From NCBI RefSeq assembly GCF_000002865.3, contig NW_001865045.1, positions 1,115,976 through 1,179,975 on the forward strand: a stretch of DNA of 64,000 nucleotides, written 5' to 3'. The position numbers and the translations under genes are program-made. This document shows positions 49,226 through 60,791 of the stretch, piece by piece; within the stretch, counting starts at the first letter, position 1; every line of letters begins with the position of its first letter. Source of the DNA: Monosiga brevicollis MX1. Lineage: Eukaryota; Opisthokonta; Choanoflagellata; Craspedida; Salpingoecidae. The notes beneath the pieces were generated by a model. The model saw only the letters and a list, made by a program, of their open reading frames with translations, made no database searches and was not told where the DNA came from.

Positions 49226-50245
49226 GCAGACGCGCGAGGAAGCCTTGATGCTTGGAATGTCAATCTCACACTTCTTCCGTTCCATCTCTCGCGCTCTGCC
49301 CCATTTGTAAAACAGTGCGAGCGTCGTGGAAGAGGCCAAAAACTTGGCTGATGATGGCATCTCGCTGACCAACCCATCTGTTGCGCTAGTGCTTGGCACC
49401 ATCTTTTCCCAGGATGGCGTACGTGACCTCAAAGACCTCCGGCCCTCGCTGCATTTACCTTGATGTGCTTTCACTTACGCCGCATGACCTTCCTGTTACC
49501 CTTTTCAACGTCCCGATCTCTTGTTTTTTTATTTATTTTTTTATTTTATTTTTTTTGAAAAATTAGCAACAAGAGCAGGCACTCAAGTGCTTGCACGGCG
49601 TTGAGGCCGTCGAGGCCATGGCGCTCTACATCCAAATTCTCTTGCAGATGAACCGTCTGGATCTGGCCAAAAAGAAACTCAGCGAGCTGCAAAAGCTTGA
49701 CGAGGATTCCACCATGACACAGTTGGCTACTGCCTGGGTTGGTTTGGCCACGGGTGGTGACAAGATTCAGGAGGCGTTTTACATCTTCCAGGAACTTTCG
49801 GACAAGTTTGGTCCAACGCCTCTTCTCCTCAACGGTCAAGCGGCCACACATGTGCAGCAAGGCCAGTACGATGAAGCCGAAGAGGCGCTGCTTGCCGCTC
49901 TTGAAAAGGACAGCAACAACGCTGAGACCCTGATCAATCTCGTGGCCGTTTCCACTTACATGGGCAAGGCCCCCGAGGTAGGCTGTGCATGCCAAGTTCT
50001 TGCGCATAATTGCCCTCTGACTCGTCCGTTTTCAGCAAAGCCAAGGCCGGGCATCCTGTCAGGTCCACTGCGCTGCGTCATTTTCCGTCTGACTTGCGAC
50101 ATGACTTCACCCTCCTCTCCTGTAGGTGGCGCAGCGATATCTCAACCAATTGCGCGATAGCGCACCAGAGCACCCTTATGTGGCCGACCTGGCGGAGAAG
50201 GAGGGACTTTTCCAAACCTTTTGCCAACAGTACTCGCAGCAATGA
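48590..50245 (+). CDS. COPE: Coatomer subunit epsilon (epsilon-COP), multi-exon
   Basis: Epsilon-COP is a TPR-like subunit of the COPI coat that recycles Golgi to ER traffic. The start at 48590 gives MADGVDELFDVRNALYIGNY, the typical opening of the family. Further exons read DDAKEDCQLLMYRAMVAQ (near 48810), GKYAVVKGDI (near 49018) and VEEAKNLADD (near 49327). The large exon 49567-49977 has HGVEAVEAMALYIQILLQMN, ATAWVGLATGGDKIQEAFYI, and GQAATHVQQGQYDEAEEALL with LEKDSNNAETLINL. The last exon ends PYVADLAEKEGLFQTFCQQY then TGA at 50243. The WV-LA, FQE and LNGQA-H positions are all kept. The intron near 49117-49230 is mostly a GT microsatellite. Confidence 0.95.
49144..49224. repeat. (TG)n microsatellite, about 40 units, in a COPE intron
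   Basis: A perfect TG array occupies most of an intron; the acceptor TTGCAG follows directly at 49225-49229. Its length variation should be tolerated, as only the repeat lies between donor and acceptor. Confidence 0.9.
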
Positions 50246-50693
50246 AGCTCTTTCAGCCTCGGGGTCGCCATCATTTGACCGACTCCCAAGGCTCAACTCT
50301 GTGACTTACCTTTGTCTCGTGCCGACTCTTCCATTGTGATTTTGTTTGTGTGGACTATTGGGTTGGGGCTTTGGGTTGCATGTGTCTTCTGGCAAAACAG
50401 GGCGCTTGCCTCCCGTTTCCGTCTCTCCTGCTTGCTTGCTTGCAGGCTGAAGCAAGGGCTGATTCGAGTGTGTATGTGGATTGGACCCTTTACTCTCTTG
50501 TCTTCGCCCAGTTGGCTCGTCAGCGCCTCAACTCGGTGTATCAAAACTAAGAAATTGACGACAGGATCGTGTTCGCGAGCGAGCTTAGGTATCGTCAGGG
50601 GATAATCCGGGCCTACAAGACGATTCTAGCCCTGGAAGAGGGCAACGGCTAACATTGACGCTCAGCGTCAAAGATGGGCATGGTTGAACAATG
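50246..50693. other. Convergent 3' intergenic region
   Basis: About 450 nt between the epsilon-COP stop and the stop of the minus-strand UBX gene. No gene, repeat or structured element was recognised. It must hold both polyadenylation sites, but no clear AATAAA stands out. Confidence 0.6.
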
Positions 50694-52014
50694 CTAAATA
50701 TCCACAAAGACTCCCATGACCAGGTCACGGTTTCGGATTCCGGCCTGTGCCAGCGTTGCTGAGGGTTGCCAGGGCTGGTCTGGAGCTTGAGGGGATACGA
50801 GGTGCAGCTCTTCAAGGGATCCTTGTTGAACGCGCATCACATCTAGCACATCCTAGATGGGGGAAGCAGTGCGTGGCCAGAGGTAATGGTGGTGAGTCGT
50901 CCGGACCAAAGTCTATGGCCAAGGGGTATCGTTCAAATATACAGTTGGACAAGGCGGTGTAAATGTTACCTGAACGCGCTGATGTGACTCGAAGCGCCGA
51001 CGTAGTCGCTGCCCGTTGGGCAAGCGCAGGGCCAGAGTGCTTGAAGGGCGGCGACATGGCGGGAGAACGTGGGAGGGAGCAGGCGGGGGCGTTTCCGTCG
51101 ACGGAACAAGCAGAATGTGAGGTGATGGTCATGGAAAGGGCGAGGCAGACGGTTTAGCGGCCCTTTTTGCAAGTCGTACAGCGCTGCAGGTGCATCGGGG
51201 GCTGGTTCTGGGGACAGATTATCTTTGAGGGCCTTGAGTTGAGAGGCTGTCTGCGCGGCCAGTGCTTCGGTCTCTTCCTGGGCTGCTTGTGCCGCCGCGC
51301 GGGTCGCTGCAGCGGCTTGATCGGCGGCCAGGGATCGGACAAAATCTTCATCTTGTTGTTGACGAAGCTGGCGCTGCACCGTGAGCTGGCTGGTGCGATC
51401 TGCCTCGCGCTTGGCACGCTAGCCAGGCCCGAGTGATGGGGAGTGGTTTACATGCACGGAACAGGATTTGGATCAGCCCCTGAAGCAGCATGGTCTGTCC
51501 CACTTGTTCTTGCGCGAACTGTCTGGCGCAATGAGTCACTTACGCGAAGGGTGTGGCCTTGCTGAGCACGCAGGGCATCGGCTTGCGTTGCCAGCTCGCG
51601 TCGCTCTCGATCGCGGCGCTGCTCCGCATGGAGATAGGACTAGAAATGATTCGGCCATTGATCGGCAGATTAAGGCTGGGGCTTCAACGCGGCGCGGATG
51701 CACGGCAGCGACCAGGTTGGAGGGGAGTGGCTGACCAGGTGATCATGGTCAGCTTGCCAGAGGGCAGCTCGGGCCTGCTGTCGGAGCCGCAGCTCGGCTG
51801 TGGACACGGGCTGATACATCCGCAGCAACGTACTATCAGTAAGCGCAAAGGTTGACCGACTTTCAGCACACCAGAGCAATGCGGGTGTCGACGGGCTTAC
51901 GGGAGCTGCGCTATGATGGTTCTGGCGCACGCGTGCCACGAGCCGCTCCAGCACGTTGGCCAGGACCGCCGCCACGCCCAAGCCCAGCAAAGCCCACAAC
52001 AACCAAGCCAACAT
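50694..52014 (-). CDS. Short UBX-domain protein with N-terminal membrane helix (FAF2/UBXD8-related)
   Basis: UBX proteins recruit the p97/VCP ATPase, often to the ER for degradation of proteins. The start at 52014 reads MLAWLLWALLGLGVAAVLAN, one membrane helix followed by basic residues. The middle exons contain LRLRQQARAALWQADHD (near 51780) and a coiled coil that matches the region before the UBX domain in FAF1/FAF2: RQLRQQQDEDFVRSLAADQA (near 51320-51379), then LKALKDNLSPEPAPDAPA (near 51190-51240). The UBX domain follows over two more exons: LALRLPNGQRLRRRFESHQR (near 50975-51040) and DVLDVMRVQQGSLEELHLVS to VMGVFVDI, TAG at 50694. A UBA domain and the thioredoxin-like UAS domain of FAF2 are not apparent, so it is smaller than the family norm. 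Confidence 0.8.
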
Positions 52015-52039
52015 CCTGTCTCGCCAGTCACACCAAGCA

Positions 52040-52250
52040 ACAATCACGGCAGTAGTAGTGGTACTCGTCGGTAGCCGCAGCCGCAGCAGTAGTGGTACTA
52101 GGCGGTAGCAGCAGCCGCAGCAGGAGTGGTACAAGGCGGTAGCCGCAGCAGCAGCAGTAGGAGTGGTACTAATCGGTAGCCGCAGCAGCAGCAGCAGTAG
52201 TGGTACTAATCGGCAGCAGCAGCCGCAGCAGCAGCAGGAGTGTTCTCTCA
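52040..52250. repeat. GTAG/CAG-type minisatellite upstream of the UBX gene
   Basis: The motif GTAGTGGTACTAATCGGTAGCC, with inserted CAG units, recurs about six times with variation in length and sequence. It begins just upstream of the UBX start codon, in its promoter or 5' leader. It is followed by (GT)n at 52302-52324 and an imperfect CTCTGT block (52380-52560). Confidence 0.75.
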
Positions 52251-52852
52251 AGGAAGTGGGAACCTTTTCTTGATCGGTCTCTTTCCCGAACTCTCTTCTT
52301 ATGTGTGTGTGTGTGTGTGTGTGTCGCTTCATGTCGCTCTTTCTCTTTATTTCTCTCTTTCTCAAACCGACCAAACCAATTCATCTCTTTCTGTCTCTCT
52401 CTGTCTCTCTCTGTCTCTTTCTGTCTCTCTGTCTCTGTCTCTGTCTCTGTTTCTGTCTGTCTCTGTCTCTGTCTGTCTCTGTCTCTGTTTCTGTTTCTGT
52501 CTCTGTTTCTGTTTCTGTCTCTGTCTCTGTCTCTCTCACCCTCTCTCTCACACACACACACACACACTCTCTCTCTCACTCTGTCTCTCGGTATTTTGTT
52601 GGTTCACTGACCTCATCACCCGGGACGTCGTATGAGTCTGGGGTGCTTGTCGTTTGCGGTCGTGTGGTCGGTTGAAGTGGCGGCTTGGACGGTGGTGGAG
52701 AGCGCTTTGTCGCCTTGGACCTCGAAGCGGTGGGTGTGCTTGCAAGGAGATACTCGGTCGGGCCCTGTTGGAGAATGTGATTCACTAACGTGTGTGTGTG
52801 CGAATGTGTACGCTTGTGGCAGCCGGGCGTCTTGGCGCTGAAGACCATCATC

Positions 52853-55800
52853 ATGGCAGAGAGCGAGGCTTCGGGCCCCATGGTCACCGTCAATATCAAG
52901 ATGGTCTCCGGTACCACCTTTACTCTGGATGTCGAGCCCAGTATCCCCGTCGCCACGGTCCGTCTCCTCCTAAACTCGCCACGTCACGGGGAGGCGTTTT
53001 TTTTTTTTTCCTCGATAGCTCCAAATGCCGAGTGGTGCCCATTCGCGGGGCTAACCCGCGGCGGCCTTTCTCTCTCTCTCTCTCTCTCTCTTCCTCTCTC
53101 TCTCCCTCTTTCTTTCATTTTTGTAAAAATCTTCTTATTCTTCTTCTCGGCTTGCCTCACGCGTTTCTTGGCTTTTGCTAGCTCAAAGAACGTCTGGAGG
53201 CCCTTTCCGAAATCCCACCAAACGCCCAGCGCCTGGTCTATTCTGGTCGCATCCTCAATGACCGTCAGACCCTCGACAGCTATGGTTCGACCCCCACCTG
53301 CGACTTTCTGGTCTTGTTCCATCACAGTCTTTGCCAGTCAGCTTTGCTTCCAAGTCCACGCCTCAGCCTTTTTTTCTGCGCGCTAACTTTGTCCTTGCTT
53401 CTCGGCTGCTACAGGCTTCAAGTCAGGGCACGCGATGCACTTGGTGCGTGCAGCCTCAAATCAGGCTCAGGCGCAAGCCTCTGGCAGCACCGCGCCCGCG
53501 TCGTCACCTTCACGTAGTGGCCCCTCGGCGCCAGCCAGCACTACAGCCACCCCACCAAACCCTTTCGGTGGCCGAACTCCCGTGCGTGCCCTGCCGACTC
53601 CCTCTTCAGCTCATCGCATGACTTTAGCTTCGGCTGTGGCGGTACCCATACCACTCCTCACACTTACACCTGCCCATCACCGTATGGCTGATTCTCAGGA
53701 TGCCGCGACTATGCGCAGCATGATGGACAATCCAATGGTGCAGTCGATGATGAATAACCCAGAGCTCATGCGCTCCATGATGATGGCAAATCCACAAATA
53801 CGACAGGTAACGAGTCTAGCTTTAACCCTAGCCATATCCCTGACCCTAACCCTTCGGCCCCTCAAGTCCAGCCACACAGCCCTTCATGGCCTACAGGACC
53901 CGTACGCCTTGCCTCACGATTGTTCCTTTTTACCACTTGTAGCTGATGGAAACCAACCCAGAGCTTGCAAACGTTCTGACGGACCCCGAAACCATGCGGC
54001 AATCGTACGCTCGCGTCCCGGGAAAGTGGGCAGGCAGACAACACGAGAGCCGGGAAGAGCTGGTGCAAAGAGCGTCTGTCGGTTGGAGAAGAACCTCCAA
54101 GGTGAACTGGTGATGCATTGCTCATCACTGCTGTTCACGCTTCCCTCCAACTTAGAATGGCAGCCATGGCCAATCCAGCCCTGCGCGACGAGCTGATGCG
54201 GCAACAGGATCGCGCCTTTAGCAACATCGAGGCCATGCCAGGCGGCTTTCAGCACCTCTCCCGCATGCACGAAGGTACACCGTGCCGCCTTTTGTTTTCT
54301 ATGTCGTTTTTATTGTTGTTATCTTTTTTTTTTTTTTTCCGGGATCCGAAACTCTTGTTTCATGATTGCGATATGCTCACCGTCCTTCTTCAATTGTTTG
54401 ATGCGTACTTGATGTCCAGAAATTGCCGAGCCCTTGCTGAATGCTGCGGGACAAGGTGTGTTTCAAAGTCAATCGCCGGCATGACAAATATGTCCCAGTC
54501 AAGTTTTTGTTCATAGCCATGGTTTCTCACCACACCTGCCCCCTTCTGTGTTTATACGGGCTCGCTGCTTTGGTTGTTGCCTCCATCATGGGAACACCCA
54601 TGTCCAATTTCTTCGCCACCAGGCTTTGGAGCACGTCAAGCGCAGCCCGACCCGCGATTGGCTGATAACCCTTTTGCTAGTCTCCTTGCCCCCCCTGAAC
54701 CCGAGCCGTCGCGCCAACGGAACGACGAAGCTATGCCAAGTCCCTGGGCCGGTGGAACAGGATCTCAGAGCAGCAGCAGCAGTGCACCTGCATCGTCCGC
54801 AGCCGCATCCAGCAATCCCTTTGCATCTCTGCTTGGAGGCTCCTGGGGTGGTGCTCGCCGTGAGGCTGAGCCCAGCGATGAGGACATTTACGGTTCGGGT
54901 GCCCGCAACACTGGTACCAGCACTAGCACCGGTGCCAGCGGCGGTAGCGGCGCGTCCGCTTCTCATGGTCCTTCGCTTTTTGGAGGACTACCTGGAGCTC
55001 CCAACTTGGACGGGCCACAGGCCGCGTTTACCGAGTCTCTCTTATCCAGTCCGGCATATCCCGAGATGATGCGCAATGCAATGCAGGATCCTCAGGTATG
55101 CAGATTCGTTCACTGCACGTTGCCCCTTCCCACACAACTTGACCGTCTGGGTGCATGCCGATGTTTGGATTGAAACGTTAGATGATGCAAGCGGTACTGA
55201 ATTCTCCCATGATGCAAGCCAATCCCATGATGCGCTCTGCCCTGGAAGCCAGTCTCAGCGACCCAGCCACGCGCGATCTGTTGAGCGACCCCGCCATGAT
55301 CGAACGGTCCTTGAACATGATGCGACAAATGCGGTACGCGCTTCTAGCTCAACCCTCATGCGTGAGACTGCGGATCTGTTTGGGCTCGGCCACGCATCCT
55401 CATTTTCGTGCGGGCTTGTCCTGGACGCGAGGCAGGTCTGGAGCCGGAACTGGAGCAGCAAACACCCCGCCCGGAACCGATAGCGCTGGTCTTCCTCCTT
55501 TCTCATTTCCATTTCCGGGCATGATGGGTGCTGCATCCACAACAAACACGCCCCCGACGGTCAGTCATCATCTTTTTTCACTGCCCTGCCCGATCTCTGT
55601 GCGCCATCTCATTGCCTGCCGGCCTGCCTTTAGTCTGGTAGCGGCAGTCAAACGCCTGCCTCTGGCGCAGCGCCTGCACCTGCAGCGGCTGACCGCTATC
55701 AGCTGCAGCTCCGACAATTGAACGACATGGGCTTTAGTGACCGTGACGTGAACATCCGAGGTGCGTGCAGCAAACAACAAGCCCTTGCCTCTTTATCGTG

Positions 55801-55904
55801 TCAGTTCTGATACCGATACTGCTCGCTGCGCCGGATCTGTCGCAGCGCTGGAGCAAACCAATGGCAACGTTCATGCGGCCGTGCAACGCATCCTTGAGCA
55901 GTAG
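52853..55904 (+). CDS. UBQLN: Ubiquilin (UBL-STI1-UBA shuttle factor), multi-exon
   Basis: Ubiquilins carry ubiquitinated or mislocalised membrane proteins to the proteasome. The start at 52853 opens MAESEASGPMVTVNIKMVSG, the beginning of a ubiquitin-like domain that continues after an intron as LKERLEALSEIPPNAQRLVY and SGRILNDRQTLDSYG (near 53180-53285). STI1-type Met-rich repeats follow: MRSMMDNPMVQSMMNNPELM (near 53715), ETNPELANVLTDPETMRQS (near 53945), then MAAMANPALRDELMRQQDRA with NIEAMPGGFQ (near 54160-54250). A Ser/Ala-rich linker separates them from a second block, ESLLSSPAYPEMMRNAMQDP (near 55034) and ANPMMRSALEASLSDPATRD (near 55215). The end is a UBA domain, LRQLNDMGFSDRDVN then ALEQTNGNVHAAVQRILEQ, TAG at 55902. 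Length and order are normal for the family. Confidence 0.95.
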
Positions 55905-56198
55905 CTCGATGGCGGGGCGCACGGGCAATTTCATCCTTCCATCTTGACTTTTCCTTCACAGGTAGTTAAATGGTAACTCTTGCTTCCCAGCACTGGCGTT
56001 GACTCGCGGCACGTTGAAAAGGCGTCCTGATATTAGCAGCACAGCCTTTAAGGGCTGAGACATTTGTCCGATCATCGATTCGCAAGGCAAATCAGCGTGC
56101 GAGTCGTGCACACCAGGGGCTCGCCCGACACATCAATTGATAATAAATTAGACCATAGATAAACCTGGTATCATCCATCATCCATCATCCATCATTTA
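55905..56198. other. Convergent 3' intergenic region with short CATCATC repeat
   Basis: About 290 nt between the ubiquilin stop and the stop of the glycosyltransferase-sulfotransferase gene. It contains a short array of CATCCAT units (56171-56196) and an AATAAA at 56143 on the plus strand, a possible polyadenylation signal for ubiquilin. Confidence 0.6.
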
Positions 56199-59100
56199 TC
56201 AGGCATCAAGGGGCACGTAAGGGGCATAGCCTGGTTGATTGATAAGTTTAAAATACTGCAAGTCGGTCAGCTGGAAAAACTGGCACACCCGAGATGTTGG
56301 GGTCTTGGTGCAGGCGCGGTTTAAAGCCGCTTGTAGTTCCTGAAACAGCCGGACTTCTTCTGCAAAGTTCTGCTCTTGGGCCACCTGGGCTTCAAACCTG
56401 CTCGAATCGAGTCAAAAGGGGGGGTGGGGGTGGGGTGCGAAAATGGGTTCAGGAGGTGGCTAAAAACAAACAAACAAAAACCCAAAACAAAACAACTTTT
56501 GGTGACGGAGGAGCGTACTTCTTTTTGGCAGCCTTGTACAAGATTTGATCGAGCTGGGTTGCGTTGTTCAACGCTTGCACCCAGTCGGAGCGCATTTGCG
56601 CCACTTTGGGCGTGGGGTCTAAGCGCTTGCCATCCCAACGTATGCTGTTGGGCCGTCAAGATTGATGCAGTAATGAGTGGCGGTTGCTGCCAATAAGCTG
56701 CATACAAGATCACCTCACCTGTCTTTGGCGTGGGAATCCAGCAGGCGAAGGTATGTGATGTCGAGGGGGTCCCAGTTGAAGAGTCGCCTCATCAAAACTA
56801 AGCTCTCATCAAACCTGCTCCCCTCGCCCCCCGTACCACCACCCATATTGCCGCTCGCATCAGCAATGCATGCCAGGCACAGGTCAAAGTGTAGAGGGAC
56901 ACAGCTCACATACCGCTCAGATAGCACGGTCACATCGAAACGAGCAAGATGGTTTTGCACGAACGCTTCGGCTTGGCTCTGCGAATAAATGCCAAAACCA
57001 CCCGCAACTTGATTTGGACTGGCTTTGCCCGCCTTGAGCTGGTCAAGAAACAGCTGGAAGCCAGCCTCAGATCCCTAAAAGCCGCGCGGCGTAACGAATA
57101 ATCAACGCAATTTTGCTCACTTGATGCTTGGGGCAACGATATGAATCAAAGCGCTCCGCCTTTGCTGCCCTCAAGATAGCTCACCTGCTCACGGTGATTG
57201 GGCACAAAGTAATAGTAGGCGTACGAAGTCAACTGTTGTTTCGGCTCACGAAAGGCCGCGATCGTGGCGTGGGGCCCCAACAAGTGCTGGATAATCAATG
57301 TAATAGGATGTTGATGAGAGCCACACCCGTGGACAGTTCAGTGAGTGCGTCGCACAAACGCGCAAAAAGCACGCAGAAAGTACCTCGTAAAAGCGCTCCA
57401 CAACTTCATAGCGGCCGCTAAACTTTCCGTTGGGTGTGAGATGGCTAAAGATGAGATCGTATTGACCCTACATAATGGGGTGCACAATTTCCAGTCACAC
57501 GGCTTCAGCTCATGGGCACCCGCATTTCAAGACGAAACGGGCCATATTCTTGAGATCGCACCCGCAGTGTTGTGTCCTGCAGTGCTTTCTTAAAATGGGC
57601 CAAGCCCAAAAACGTCCAACTGCCGCGATGGTATGCGCGCAGTCGATTGCGAGCTCCGAATCGAAAGAGCACGCTGCTCAATTTACAAGCGTCGTGAGCA
57701 AGACCCGGGTTTTAGCAGTCTCCGAGATATGCGTTTCAACGTACCTGGAAAGCGTCGAACTGCCTGTTTTGTGCGTTTTTGGACTGGCAACCTTGCTCAC
57801 AATTGGACGGTTGGTGTCTTGCCCAAATCGTTGCCGATAACGCTCCAAACATGCGAGCACTTCTCGGACGTCCGCCTATGCTCAATGTCAGCGGGTTGAA
57901 AAGAGTACCCACACCAGAGACAGAACAAATTCACGAGGCACAAGGATAACAGTTACCTGATCGGGGCCCTTGATGAAACGCTGGAAGGCTGTTTTGTGAC
58001 GGCTCTCAATAGGCCATTGGTCAACCGCGAGGACTGGGTGTAAGTCGCGTTGGGGGTTGGACAGTCCGGCAGCAGTGGCAGGTGCAGTGGTCAACAAAGC
58101 AGTGCCTTGGAGGCGCGCTTGACCATTGTCGGCCAACGCCGTTAGCTGTCCCAAATCCAAAACGGCAGCTGGTTGAAAGCTGGGGTCAGGCTGGAAGCAT
58201 ACCCCACTTCGATGAGCCGGAGCGCAGGCTACGATATCGGCTGCACGGCGAGCACCCCGCAATGCTTGAGGATCCCAGCTCCAATTTCCGGATTGTGATT
58301 GAATTTGAACGATAGGAAAGTGGTCAGGAAGGGCGACAAATGTGGGCGCAAACCAGGCTAGCATGTGGTGCCAAACCGCCACGCCCAGAAACATGGCGGG
58401 GGCACGGGGCTCTTGAGATTGGCGTGCTGCCTTGTTCATAGCCAATTGAGCGACAAGGCCCGTCACGAGGCGCTGGTGCAACGAAAGCGGAGCTACAACA
58501 AAAAATGGGTGAAGCAGCGGGAATGGGACACCTTGGTGGGCCTGCCAGCGTGCGTGATCATCATGAGCGCCAAATCAAGTGGGTAGGGCGGCGGCCTCAG
58601 CAACGAGCCGTGTCGTGTCATGGAAGACCAACCTGAGCGAGATTGAAGATGATGCGGTCAACTTGCTGGAGTGGCACCAGGGGGCTTAAAATCGCTCGGT
58701 CATGGCTGGCCAAGAGGCGCAAGCGCGACACGCTCACGCTCGCATCGGCCGGTATCACAACGCTGACGTCCAAGGATTGATCCCTTTGTTGACTGGCCCA
58801 CGTAACGCCAGCCAAGACGGCCTTTTGAATGTTGAGATACTGTTCGCCTACGGTGAGTGTCTGGCATGCCACAGTCACCGCAGCGACGCCCGCCAAGCTT
58901 GCTTTGGCCTGTCAGAGAGATTCTCGAGGTGAGAGAGCGGCAAGAAGATCCTTGATGCTGGACCAAAGCCACATGGGGGGAGCAAGAGCCAAGCAAATCA
59001 AGAAAAAACGTCTGTCTGACCTCGGTGGCCAACTTCTCTGGGAGCTGATCACAAAAGACCAGGTTTAATTGAATATCGGGTTGTAGCGGCGCGAGGGCTC

Positions 59101-60578
59101 CAGCCCAGATGCGCTCTAGCCACACGCTCATATCCAAGGTCAGTGTTAGGGGAAATACAACTGAGAACAAAGTTCTCGGCTGCTGGCGTGGTTCGGAAGG
59201 CCGGTGCACCCAGCGCCAGGAAAAGCTGGCTTGAAGGGCATCGGCATCGACGCCGGCGTGGGCCAGCTGCCGCAGCGGGGCCGCAACCAGACTGTCGTGG
59301 CAAGCGCCCTCCAGGCTTGTCGCCTCGTGTGGTAGAGCACAGCGGTAGAGCGCGTTGAAGCGGGGGGAGGGCTGTGCTAACAGGGTGCGGGCCTGATCTC
59401 CAATGCGTTGCAGCGCCTGTGTCCACACGGTGGGATCGATGGCCTGCAGTCGATGATGCAGGCGCTTCATCAGATCAGCACGAATGCTGTGAAAAGAGCT
59501 ACCCTTGATGAGTTCAAGGTCTGATGCTGCGTCGAGGGTATTTGTCTGGCGGTCCTGGTCATGTCGGTTGTGCCAAGGGTCCATGCCCCCAAAGGACATC
59601 CATTGCAGGTTGGTGCAGTCAAGGCCCAGCTGCTGGTACAAGCAGGCTGCCAGACGTGCATCTTCCAAGGAGAGGAGAGGGGGGCTGTGGCGACACGCAG
59701 CCAGGGCGTCAGGTCCGAGTTGGGCAAGGGCAGCACGAGAGAGAAGATAGCCAGCTCCCCCATGACCAAAGTTAAGGCTGTTCTTGGGCGGCCAGAGTGA
59801 GTTGGCTGGGGGCGTGTTTTTGACAACGGCGCTGTAGCGCTTGACACCAAAGTAAGATGGCACAGAAGCATTGAGCAGGGCCAGCTCCTGCTGTAGACGG
59901 GGCAGGTTGACGTAGGTGTCGTCATCTGCCTTCATAAAATAGTCACACTGTGCAAAGCGGGCGGTGCGCATGCGCGCGAGATATTCCCACATGTGCAGCA
60001 CTTTCAAGGCCAGGTTGACACGGGCGGCTTGCTCAGCCGAGGTGCTGAGATACACGACGCGTTCGCTCGGCACTGGCACTTTGTCATGTGTCACAAAGTA
60101 CGAATGGTTGGTGAACCAGGTTTGTGCAATGGCGGCTTGGCTAGCCGCGCTTTTGCTGCTATTTCCGCCCGTTACAACAAAGATGCAAATGATGGGAACG
60201 TACAGCGTCTCGTCACTAGCTGGGGGTTGAGCTCGGCGCACAGCGTTGGGCGCTGCTGAAATGGGCTGGCTGAGCTGGGCGTTGGGTGGCTGAGGCGCGA
60301 CCAAGCTGTGCAAGGTGGCCATGGGATTCGCAGGCTTGAGCTGAGATGGTGAAGGGGATGACCTGACGTACCTACTCGGCAACAGGCTAAGGCGGCATAC
60401 AGGATGAGGCAGTGTGCGGCCACATCATGGGCATGTTGTTGCATGCGACCAGGAGCTCGCAGTGCCTGGCCAACGCAACGTACTTTTGCCGGCGCCAGTT
60501 GGAACTGTAGAGGCTCATCAGGGACAGCGCAGCGACGAGGATGGCCAATCCGACCAAGACCCTGGCACCTCGCGCCAT
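56199..60578 (-). CDS. Fusion: GT31 glycosyltransferase, chondroitin-synthase-like middle, galactose-3-O-sulfotransferase C-terminus (12 exons)
   Basis: Twelve exons were placed by hand: 60484-60578, 59021-60362, 58629-58908, 57957-58492, 57745-57875, 57520-57673, 57384-57467, 57185-57286, 56914-57074, 56719-56814, 56519-56644, 56199-56397. Their sum is 3306 nt and all phases match: 1101 residues. Residues 7-25 (VLVGLAILVAALSLMSLYS) form a type II Golgi anchor. A GT31 domain lies at about 85-320, with YFMKADDDTYVNL (DDD at 178-180) and EDARLAACLYQQLGLDC. The region at about 410-600 (SVVFPLTLTLDMSVWLERIW, QYLNIQKAVLAGVTWASQQ) resembles the second half of chondroitin synthases but lacks their DVD. 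From about 752 on it is a Gal3ST-type sulfotransferase: PKTHKTGSSTL (783-793, 5'-PAPS loop), LFRFGARNRL, AAFREPKQQLTSYAYYYF, RFDESLVLMRRLFNWDPLD. Likely role: extend and sulfate the same Golgi glycan. Confidence 0.88.
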
Positions 60579-60686
60579 GAATCTGGTCCAAGATGCGACC
60601 GTAGCCCCTCACGCACAAGAAAATGGCGGCGATACCGTCACGCGCCACAGTTCTCAATCCATGCATGCATGAACGCATAGATTTTT

Positions 60687-60791
<105 letters not shown>

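Noticed and set aside
53815-53856. TAACCCTAGCC...CTGACCCTAACCC, telomere-like repeats
   Set aside because: Only a few degenerate units inside a ubiquilin intron; not an array and not at a sequence end.
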